From: Merdicola sp905200315
GTDB taxonomy: Bacteria; Bacillota; Clostridia; TANB77; CAG-508
Assembly (NCBI GenBank): GCA_902461935.1
Contig: CABPZP010000008.1
Coordinates: forward strand, 1 to 61,785
Reading direction: 5' to 3'
Length of the DNA: 61,785 nt
A model generated the notes under the pieces. It was given only the letters and a program-made list of their open reading frames with translations, had not been told where the DNA came from and ran no database searches. This document shows positions 55,494 through 61,785 of the stretch, piece after piece. Numbering within the stretch: position 1 is the stretch's first letter; the number at the start of each line of letters is the position of its first letter. The position numbers were made by a program, and so were the translations under genes.

Positions 55494-56813
55494 ATGAATG
55501 TAGGATTTGTATCATTAGGATGTAGCAAGAATTTAGTAGACACAGAAATGATGATAGGATTATTTAAAAATAACAATTTTAAAATAGTAAATAACCCAAA
55601 AGAAGCGGAAATAATAGTAATAAATACGTGTGGATTTATAGAGCCAGCAAAGCAAGAAGCAATAAATACAATTTTAGAAATGTCAGAATACAAAAATAAA
55701 AAATGCAAATACCTAATTGTTATGGGATGTTTGGTAGAAAGATATAAAAAGGATTTACAAAAATTATTGCCAGAAGTAGATTTATTTTTATCTATAAAAG
55801 AATATGAAAAAGCTTGGGACGAAATAAGCAAATTAATAAATATTCCAGAAGAAGGAAAATACACAAATATGGAATATTTAGAAAGAGAAATTTCAACAGG
55901 AAAAAATATGGCATATTTAAAAATAGCAGAAGGGTGTAGCAATAGATGTACATATTGTGCTATCCCAGCAATAAGAGGTCCTTTTGAAAGCAGAAAAATA
56001 GAAGACGTTTTAAAAGAAGCGGAGCAACTTGCAAAAAAAGGTGTTAAAGAATTAGTAGTAATTGCACAAGATACAACAAAATATGGAATAGATTTATATG
56101 GAAAACCACGTTTAGCAGAATTGTTAGAAAAATTATGCAAAATAGATGGATTTAAATGGATTCGTTTCTTATATGCATATCCAGAAACAATTACAGATGA
56201 ACTAATAGAAGTAGTGAAAAAAAACGAAAAAATATGTAATTATTTCGATATACCAATACAACACATTTCAAATTCTGTTTTAAAGAAAATGAACAGAAAA
56301 AGTAATGAAGAAAGCATAAAAGAATTAATAAAGAAAATAAGAAAAGAAATACCAAATGTAATAATAAGAACATCTTTAATAGTGGGATTCCCGGGAGAAA
56401 CAGAAGATGATTTCCAAAAACTATGCGAATTTGTAAAGATAGCAAAATTCGATAGAATGGGAGCATTTACATACTCAAAAGAAGATGGAACACCAGCAGA
56501 AAAATTGCCAAACCAAATACATGGAAACACAAAAAAAGCAAGATACAATAAAATAATGAAAATACAAAAAGAAATATCAGACCGAAAAGGAAAAGAAAAA
56601 ATAGGAAAAACATATGAAGTTTTAGTAGAAAATAAATCCTTTGATGGAAAATACCTAGTAGGAAGAACATATATGGATGTTCCAGACGAAGACGGAGTAG
56701 TATATATTCAGTCAAGCGATACAAGCTTAATAGGAAAATTTATAAAAGTAAAAATAACAGATTATAGCGATTATGATTTAGTAGGGGTCGACGCCTCTGT
56801 CGACCCGCAATAA
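55494..56813 (+). CDS. rimO: ribosomal protein S12 methylthiotransferase RimO
   Basis: 439 residues, radical SAM enzyme that methylthiolates Asp of ribosomal protein S12. Order: UPF0004 domain (FVSLGCSKNLVDTE, NTCGFIEPA, MGCLVERY: three Cys for the auxiliary cluster), radical SAM CSNRCTYC (about 148-155), TRAM domain (about 370-430). The last ten codons (VGVDASVDPQ) and the stop are supplied by a copy of the genomic palindromic repeat at 56781-56807, so the original C-terminus has been replaced. AAAGGA precedes the ATG. Confidence 0.95.
   Translation: MNVGFVSLGCSKNLVDTEMMIGLFKNNNFKIVNNPKEAEIIVINTCGFIEPAKQEAINTILEMSEYKNKKCKYLIVMGCLVERYKKDLQKLLPEVDLFLSIKEYEKAWDEISKLINIPEEGKYTNMEYLEREISTGKNMAYLKIAEGCSNRCTYCAIPAIRGPFESRKIEDVLKEAEQLAKKGVKELVVIAQDTTKYGIDLYGKPRLAELLEKLCKIDGFKWIRFLYAYPETITDELIEVVKKNEKICNYFDIPIQHISNSVLKKMNRKSNEESIKELIKKIRKEIPNVIIRTSLIVGFPGETEDDFQKLCEFVKIAKFDRMGAFTYSKEDGTPAEKLPNQIHGNTKKARYNKIMKIQKEISDRKGKEKIGKTYEVLVENKSFDGKYLVGRTYMDVPDEDGVVYIQSSDTSLIGKFIKVKITDYSDYDLVGVDASVDPQ
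56781..56807 (+). repeat. GC-rich palindromic repeat inside the 3' end of rimO
   Basis: Identical core to the copies at 25988 and 55447. Translated in the rimO frame. Confidence 0.88.
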
Positions 56814-56842
56814 AAAATACAAAAATAAAAATGTCAAACGTT

Positions 56843-56869
56843 GTAGGGGCGGACGTCTCTGTCCGCCCG
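56843..56869 (+). repeat. GC-rich palindromic repeat downstream of rimO
   Basis: GTAGGGGCGGACGTCTC...CCGCCCG, preceded by GTCAAACGTT. Confidence 0.85.
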
Positions 56870-56899
56870 CAAATGTAAATTATATTTTTCGTAATTAAA

Positions 56900-56947
56900 A
56901 ATGTGAAACATATTTTAAAATATATAAAAAAACGTTTCACATTGACA
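56900..56947 (+). promoter_or_regulatory. inverted repeat overlapping the dut -35 box
   Basis: AATGTGAAAC (56900-56909) and GTTTCACATT (56934-56943), ten-base perfect arms. The right arm runs into TTGACA (56942-56947). It may be an operator for dut or a factor-dependent end for rimO; there is no T run directly after it. Confidence 0.5.
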
Positions 56948-57005
56948 AATCAACTTTTTTAATATACAACAATATAGAAATAAAAATAAGAAGGGAAGAT
57001 AAAAA

Positions 57006-57467
57006 ATGGAAAAAATACGTGGATTTGAAGTAGCAAAAGGATTTGAAGATAAAGCAATAAATTTACCAGTTAGAAAAACAAAATTTTCAGCAGGGTATGA
57101 TGTAGAAGCAGCAGAAAATATAATAATTCCAAGTTTTAAAAGAGGAAATAAACCAACTTTAATAAAAACAGGAATTAAAGCATATATGGCAGATGATGAA
57201 GTATTAATACTTGCAAATAGAAGTTCAAACCCTGGTAAAAAAGGTTTAATACTTGCAAATAGTATTGGAGTAATAGATAAAGACTATTATGGAAATCCAG
57301 ATAATGATGGACATATAATGTTTGCATTTTACAATATTAAAGATGAAGATATAGAAATAAAAAAAGGTGATTGTATAGGACAAGCAATATTTCAAAAATA
57401 TTTAATAGCAGATAATGATAGTGCAGAAGGAGAAAGGACAGGCGGATTTGGCTCAACTAACCAATAA
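57006..57467 (+). CDS. dut: dUTP diphosphatase (dUTPase family)
   Basis: 153 residues, trimeric dUTPase fold. Motifs: SAGYDVEAAE (motif 1), NRSSNPGKKGLILANSIGVIDKDYYGNPDN (read in two blocks, motifs 2-3), GDCIGQAIFQKY (motif 4) and the C-terminal RTGGFGSTN (motif 5). Removes dUTP and supplies dUMP. The wording of motif 2 also resembles bifunctional dCTP deaminases, but length fits Dut. GAAGGGA precedes the ATG. Confidence 0.9.
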   Translation: MEKIRGFEVAKGFEDKAINLPVRKTKFSAGYDVEAAENIIIPSFKRGNKPTLIKTGIKAYMADDEVLILANRSSNPGKKGLILANSIGVIDKDYYGNPDNDGHIMFAFYNIKDEDIEIKKGDCIGQAIFQKYLIADNDSAEGERTGGFGSTNQ

Positions 57468-57484
57468 AAATATTATGTAATTTT

Positions 57485-57518
57485 AATTACCAAAAGCTTT
57501 GACTTTTGGTAATTTTTG
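57485..57518 (+). terminator. terminator of dut
   Basis: AATTACCAAAAG-CTTTGA-CTTTTGGTAATT then TTTG. Its loop contains the -35 box of the next promoter. Confidence 0.82.
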
Positions 57519-57527
57519 TGTTATAAT
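57499..57527 (+). promoter_or_regulatory. carD promoter nested in the dut terminator
   Basis: TTGACT (57499-57504), 17 bases, TATAAT (57522-57527). Confidence 0.78.
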
Positions 57528-57575
57528 AAACACATCGGGAAAAACGAAATAGACATTTTGAAAGGAGTGACCTAA

Positions 57576-58151
57576 TTGTTTAATATAGGTGATAAAGTTG
57601 TATACCCAATGCATGGAGCAGGGGTTGTAGATTCAATAGAGGAGAAAGATATACTTGGAGAAAAACAAGCATACTATATTCTAAAAATGCCAGGAGAAGT
57701 TAAAGTTATGGTTCCAACAGCAAAAGCAGAACAAGTTGGTGTTAGAGGAATAATAGATAAAAGCGCTGCAGAAAAAGTATTCGGAGTATTAGAAGCAAAT
57801 GAAACAGAAATGTCTATGAATTGGAATAAACGTTATAGAGATAATATGGAAAAGATGAAAAGTGGAGATATCTACGAAGTTGCAGATGTTGTTAGAAATT
57901 TAAGCTTTAAACAAAAAGAAAAAGGATTATCAACAGGAGAAAAGAAAATGCTTAATAATGCAAAACAAATATTAGTTAGTGAGTTAGTATTAACAGAGCA
58001 TGCAACACAAGACGAAATTGAAGATATAGTAGAAAACAAAATTAATAATTCATTTGAAGAATACAAAGTACATAATGATGTTAATATTTCTGCAATGAGC
58101 GATACAATAGTTAAAAAATTTATTCCATTCGATGGAAGTGCAAATGCTTAA
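57576..58151 (+). CDS. CarD family transcriptional regulator
   Basis: 191 residues. N-terminal RNA-polymerase-interacting domain (VVYPMHGAGVVDSIEEKDIL, about 8-60; the Tudor-like RID shared with Mfd) and a helical C-terminal DNA-binding domain (about 75-165). Stabilises open promoter complexes; global regulator. Start is TTG 57576 with AAAGGAGTGA upstream. The last 15 residues are less conserved. Confidence 0.9.
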   Translation: MFNIGDKVVYPMHGAGVVDSIEEKDILGEKQAYYILKMPGEVKVMVPTAKAEQVGVRGIIDKSAAEKVFGVLEANETEMSMNWNKRYRDNMEKMKSGDIYEVADVVRNLSFKQKEKGLSTGEKKMLNNAKQILVSELVLTEHATQDEIEDIVENKINNSFEEYKVHNDVNISAMSDTIVKKFIPFDGSANA

Positions 58152-58160
58152 TAAAAAGAT

Positions 58161-58182
58161 AGCGGCCTATGGCCGTTTTTTT
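58161..58182 (+). terminator. terminator of carD
   Basis: GCGGCC-TAT-GGCCG followed by seven T. Confidence 0.85.
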
Positions 58183-58266
58183 ATGTGCAATAAATTTGGT
58201 AAACATAAAAGAAGGATTTTTATAAAAAACGTCGAATAATAAATATGTATGAAGAAAGGATGAATA

Positions 58267-60054
58267 ATGTTAAGGTATAGTGACGAATTAATTGATGAAA
58301 TAAAAAATAGTAACGATATTGTAGATATTGTGTCACAATATGTAAGACTAAAACGTACAGGTAGTAACTATTCAGGTCTATGTCCATTTCATAGTGAAAA
58401 GTCACCATCTTTTTTTGTATCTCCAAATAAGCAAATTTTTCATTGCTTTGGATGTGGAGTAGGTGGAAATGTGTTTCATTTTATTTCTAAAATAGAAGGA
58501 ATAAATTTCAGAGAAAGTGTTCAACTATTAGCACAAAAAGCTAATATTACATTACCAGCTTTAGATAATAGTCAAGATAGTAAAGCAGAACACTTAAAAG
58601 CTAGAGTATATGAAATTAATAAAGAAACAGCACAATTTTATCACGAAAATTTATATAAACCAACAGCAAAGCCAGCACAAGAATACGTAAAAAAGAGAAA
58701 GTTAGATAATAACACTTTAAAAAAATTTTTAATTGGATATTCTTGTAGTTTTGATGAATTGTATAAATATTTAAAAGATAAAGGTTTTAATGACGAAGAG
58801 ATTTTAGCTTCTGCATTAGTAAAAAAAGGAAAAAGTGGAAAATTTTATGATAGCTTTCAAAATAGACTTATGTTTCCAATACAAGATATTAGAGGAAAGG
58901 TAATAGCTTTTGGAGGAAGAGTATTAGATGATTCTAAACCTAAATATTTAAATTCACCATCCACAATTGTATATAATAAGGGCAGACATTTATATGGATT
59001 AAACAATGTTAATACAAATCAAAATAAAAAAATAATTATTGTTGAAGGATATATGGATGCTGTTTCACTACACCAAAGAGGGATAGAAACTGCAGTTGCC
59101 TCATTAGGAACAGCTTTAACTGAAGCACAAGGTAGACTACTACGTAGAGTTGCAGACCAAATAGTTATAGGGTATGACCAAGATGGAGCAGGACAAGCTG
59201 CTACTATGAGAGGACTAGAAATTTTAGATAATTTAGGATGTGACTTACGAATTCTTCAAATAGAAGGAGCTAAAGATCCGGATGAATTTGTTACTAAGTA
59301 TGGAAGTGGAAGGTTTAATAAATATGTTGAAGAAGCCATATCATTAGTTGAATTTAAAATAAAAAAATATAAACAAGAATTAAATTTAGAAAATACAAGT
59401 GACAAAATAAAATTTTTAAATGAAATTGCAAGTACATTGTCTAAGGTTTCGAATAATATTGAAAGAGAAGTTTATTTAGATAAAATTTCAAATGAATATA
59501 AAATTTCTAAAGATGCAATTTATTCAGAAATACAGAAAATTCAATACAAAAATAATAGAACAGATACAAAAATATTGGAAAGAAAAACACCAAGGTATAA
59601 TTTACAAAAAAAAGTAGAAAATAATGTAGATGAAACGACATTAAGAAGAGAAAACACAATTATTTCTATATTAATTTCAGGAGGCAGAGATACATATTTA
59701 AAAATAAAAGATGAAATAAAATCAGAAGATTTTATTTCAGAAATTAATAAAAATATAATAACAAAAATATACAATGAATTTGAAAATGGAAAAAAAGAGA
59801 TATACGATTACACAATTTTATTTGAGGATGAGGAAATTATAAATCATATAACAAGTATTATGGCAGAAGACTATGGTATTACAGAGCTAGAAAAAGGAAT
59901 TGAAGATATTCTTAAAACGTACAAAAAGGATAAATTAATTTCTAAAAGAAATAAAATAGTAAAAGAAATGGAAGAAACTAAAGATATTGATAAAACAAAA
60001 GAATTAGAAAATAAGTTAGGAAAGGTTATTATAGAACTTGCTAAAATTAAATAG
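58267..60054 (+). CDS. dnaG: DNA primase
   Basis: 595 residues: zinc-binding domain (CPFHSEKSPSFFVSPNKQIF with later CFGCG, about 38-62), RNA polymerase domain with TOPRIM (IIIVEGYMDAVSLHQRG, GYDQDGAGQ), and a C-terminal helicase-binding part. AAAGGATG precedes the ATG. Followed by rpoD with overlap-free spacing of ten bases, the usual macromolecular-synthesis order. Confidence 0.96.
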   Translation: MLRYSDELIDEIKNSNDIVDIVSQYVRLKRTGSNYSGLCPFHSEKSPSFFVSPNKQIFHCFGCGVGGNVFHFISKIEGINFRESVQLLAQKANITLPALDNSQDSKAEHLKARVYEINKETAQFYHENLYKPTAKPAQEYVKKRKLDNNTLKKFLIGYSCSFDELYKYLKDKGFNDEEILASALVKKGKSGKFYDSFQNRLMFPIQDIRGKVIAFGGRVLDDSKPKYLNSPSTIVYNKGRHLYGLNNVNTNQNKKIIIVEGYMDAVSLHQRGIETAVASLGTALTEAQGRLLRRVADQIVIGYDQDGAGQAATMRGLEILDNLGCDLRILQIEGAKDPDEFVTKYGSGRFNKYVEEAISLVEFKIKKYKQELNLENTSDKIKFLNEIASTLSKVSNNIEREVYLDKISNEYKISKDAIYSEIQKIQYKNNRTDTKILERKTPRYNLQKKVENNVDETTLRRENTIISILISGGRDTYLKIKDEIKSEDFISEINKNIITKIYNEFENGKKEIYDYTILFEDEEIINHITSIMAEDYGITELEKGIEDILKTYKKDKLISKRNKIVKEMEETKDIDKTKELENKLGKVIIELAKIK

Positions 60055-60064
60055 GGAGGATTTT

Positions 60065-61180
60065 ATGAGTAAGGAAAAAAACGAAAAAAGCCAATTAAGT
60101 AAAGAAGAATTAGAAGAGGTAAAAAAGATAGTAGAAGAAACTAAAAAAAACGGAAAGATAACTTATGCAGAACTTGCTACAAAATTAGAAAAAATAAATC
60201 CAGATAATATAGAAAAAATATTTGATGCTTTTCAAGAAGCAGGTGCTGTAGTAGAAGATGAATTTGATGATGAAGAGCCAGACATTGAGGATTTAAAAGA
60301 AGTAGAAGAAATAAAAATAGAAGATGTGAACGCAAATACTCTTGAAGGCGTTAATGTAAATGACCCTGTTAGAATGTATTTAAGAGAAATTGGTAAAATA
60401 CCTCTTCTTACTTATGAAGAAGAAATTGATTTAGCTAAAAGAATACTTGAAGGCGATGATGAAGCCAAAAAGAAACTTGCGGAGTCTAACTTAAGATTGG
60501 TTGTTAGTATTGCTAAAAAATATGTAGGCAGAGGAATGCTATTTTTAGACTTAATTCAAGAAGGAAATATGGGGTTAATAAAAGCAGTTGAGAAATTTGA
60601 CTATACAAAAGGTTTTAAATTTAGTACGTATGCAACTTGGTGGATAAGACAAGCTATTACAAGAGCTATTGCAGACCAAGCACGTACAATAAGAATACCT
60701 GTTCATATGGTTGAAACAATAAATAAATTAATACGTATATCAAGACATTTATTACAACAAATGGGTAGAGAACCAACGCCAGAAGAAATAGCAAAAGAAA
60801 TGGAACTTCCAGTAGAAAAAGTAATGGAAATTCAAAAAATAGCACAAGATCCAGTATCTTTAGAAACACCAATAGGAGAAGAAGATGATAGTCACTTAGG
60901 GGATTTTATACAAGACGATGATTCTCCAGCCCCACAAGATTCTGCTGCATATACTATGCTTAGAGAACAACTAGAAGAAGTAATGAATACATTAACACCT
61001 AGAGAAGCAAAAGTTTTAAAATTAAGATTTGGATTGGAAGATGGAAAAGCAAGAACATTAGAAGAAGTAGGAAAAGAATTTGATGTAACACGTGAAAGAA
61101 TAAGACAAATAGAAGCAAAAGCCCTAAGAAAACTACGTCATCCAAGTAGAAGTAAAAAATTAAGAGACTATATGGAATAA
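60065..61180 (+). CDS. rpoD: primary sigma factor (SigA/RpoD)
   Basis: 371 residues. Region 1.1 (about 1-80, acidic), 1.2 (NDPVRMYLREIGKIPLL), 2 (NLRLVVSIAKKYVGRGMLFL, and KFSTYATWWIRQAITRA), 3 and 4.2 (TLEEVGKEFDVTRERIRQIE). Recognises the TTGACA-17-TATAAT promoters seen through the window. GGGAGGA precedes ATG 60065; an earlier TTG in dnaG is not needed. Confidence 0.97.
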   Translation: MSKEKNEKSQLSKEELEEVKKIVEETKKNGKITYAELATKLEKINPDNIEKIFDAFQEAGAVVEDEFDDEEPDIEDLKEVEEIKIEDVNANTLEGVNVNDPVRMYLREIGKIPLLTYEEEIDLAKRILEGDDEAKKKLAESNLRLVVSIAKKYVGRGMLFLDLIQEGNMGLIKAVEKFDYTKGFKFSTYATWWIRQAITRAIADQARTIRIPVHMVETINKLIRISRHLLQQMGREPTPEEIAKEMELPVEKVMEIQKIAQDPVSLETPIGEEDDSHLGDFIQDDDSPAPQDSAAYTMLREQLEEVMNTLTPREAKVLKLRFGLEDGKARTLEEVGKEFDVTRERIRQIEAKALRKLRHPSRSKKLRDYME

Positions 61181-61237
61181 AATGTATATAATTGTAGAAA
61201 AAAGACAACACAAAATTGCCTGAACACCTTGAAAAAT

Positions 61238-61266
61238 TTGACTTTTTACTAAGAATATGTTATTAT
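61238..61266 (+). promoter_or_regulatory. promoter of the small gene at 61323
   Basis: TTGACT (61238-61243), 17 bases, TATTAT (61261-61266). Confidence 0.72.
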
Positions 61267-61322
61267 GGTAACAGAATTGTGAAAAAGTGAGGTGAAAATC
61301 TTAGTATATCTAAGAAAATTTT

Positions 61323-61640
61323 ATGGCAAGTGTTGTAAAACAAAGAAATAATTTAATTGTAGGCACTTTAAAAAATGCATTTTCTTCAGTATATTTAGCA
61401 CTAAAAACATTATCTTCTACAGAAGAATTAGATGAAGAAAACGAATTAAATGAAGAATTAAAAGAAATAAGAAAGCAAGAAAATAAAAAAGAAATAGATA
61501 ATTTAGAATATATGTTAGAAGATAATAAAAGTTCTAAAAGCAAAAAAACAATATTAAAAAATACAATAAAAATACAAAATCCTAAAAAAGAAAATGAAAT
61601 AAACCTACAAAGAGATACAGAAAAAGAAATAGGAGAATAA
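61323..61640 (+). CDS. 105-residue charged protein, function unknown
   Basis: Begins ASVVKQRNNLIVGTLKNAFS, then a long Glu/Lys coiled coil (TEELDEENELNEELKEIRKQ) and a basic end. No family recognised. Start uncertain: ATG 61323 lacks a well-placed ribosome site, while in-frame GTG 61293 would add ten residues (KILVYLRKF). It has its own promoter and terminator, between rpoD and tRNA-Met. Confidence 0.55.
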   Translation: MASVVKQRNNLIVGTLKNAFSSVYLALKTLSSTEELDEENELNEELKEIRKQENKKEIDNLEYMLEDNKSSKSKKTILKNTIKIQNPKKENEINLQRDTEKEIGE

Positions 61641-61678
61641 TTATAGGATGTGGTTTTGCAATCCTATAATTATTTTTT
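61637..61678 (+). terminator. terminator of the gene at 61323
   Basis: ATAATTATAGGAT / ATCCTATAATTAT with an eleven-base loop, then TTTTT; overlaps the stop codon. Confidence 0.85.
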
Positions 61679-61687
61679 ATTTAAGTA

Positions 61688-61716
61688 TTGACAAAAATAA
61701 AAAAAATGTTTATAAT
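61688..61716 (+). promoter_or_regulatory. promoter of tRNA-Met
   Basis: TTGACA (61688-61693), 17 bases, TATAAT (61711-61716), a perfect consensus. Confidence 0.88.
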
Positions 61717-61734
61717 AATAATCGTTCTAAATAT

Positions 61735-61785
61735 GGCGAAGTAGCTCAGTTGGCTAGAGCATTCGGTTCATACCCGAAGGGTCAT
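61735..61785 (+). tRNA. tRNA-Met (CAT, elongator), cut off by the window edge
   Basis: Starts GGCGAAGTAGCTCAG; anticodon arm TTCGG/CCGAA with loop TTCATAC (CAT). First base G and the weaker anticodon stem separate it from the initiator at 1945. Confidence 0.9.

Overview
The window is about 61.8 kb of very AT-rich DNA (roughly 27-28 % GC by eye) from a Gram-positive, spore-forming type of bacterium, most likely an uncultured gut-type member of class Clostridia. This rests on strong AGGAGG ribosome sites, consensus TTGACA-17-TATAAT promoters, a Spo0E-like phosphatase, CotF-like coat proteins, MecA, CarD, an MreBCD-PBP2-MinC cluster and a dnaG-rpoD pair. Almost all Arg is AGA. All stop codons I checked are TAA or TAG; none is TGA.

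Layout: 1-2.1 kb carries tRNA genes and a cytoplasmic alpha-amylase. 2-6 kb has a GIY-YIG protein, ComEA, a DacA-type carboxypeptidase and an LCP ligase. 6.5-12.5 kb is one leftward operon: ABC ATPase, permease, GldG-like, YkvI-like, beta-propeller-like and CvpA-like proteins. 13-22.5 kb holds a coiled-coil protein, a GDT1-type Mn exporter, a foreign-looking membrane protein, dnaE, an XRE/Spo0E-like pair, a ZIP transporter and a small phosphatase. 22.4-23 kb is a dense regulatory patch with two related palindromic divergent promoters, hairpins and a 41-residue ORF, leading to pcrA. 25-34.4 kb has coat-like proteins, an M23 peptidase, mecA, radC, mreBCD, mrdA and minC. 34.4-46.1 kb is a block bounded by about 106-bp inverted repeats, holding three small genes and two giant secreted surface proteins. 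46-52 kb carries an M18 aminopeptidase, a DnaA-box-like cluster, a tRNA and a four-gene operon of Csx3-like proteins with a LysR regulator. 52-61.8 kb is housekeeping: VanW, pth, rng, rimO, dut, carD, dnaG, rpoD and the start of tRNA-Met.

The most striking signal concerns translation. In-frame CGG codons are absent from every gene I read except at six places. Five of these are exactly where a gene breaks and the conserved protein continues in the +1 frame if the C of CGG is skipped and the following GGN is read as Gly: comEA twice, the ZIP transporter, a small gene at 34.7 kb and the 1,746-residue surface protein. The sixth is codon 3 of the foreign-looking gene at 15.4 kb. The two tRNA-Arg genes in the window (ACG and TCT) would not be expected to read CGG. 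The simplest reading is that CGG is unassigned or hungry and triggers +1 frameshifting, or that CGGN is decoded as a four-base codon.

Second, a CRISPR-free operon (48.4-52 kb) encodes a P-loop protein fused to Csx3-like domains, a LysR regulator, an unknown protein and a tandem Csx3-like protein. Short GC-rich palindromic repeats (GTAGGGG-TCGACG type) are scattered through intergenic DNA, and one has become the C-terminus of RimO.
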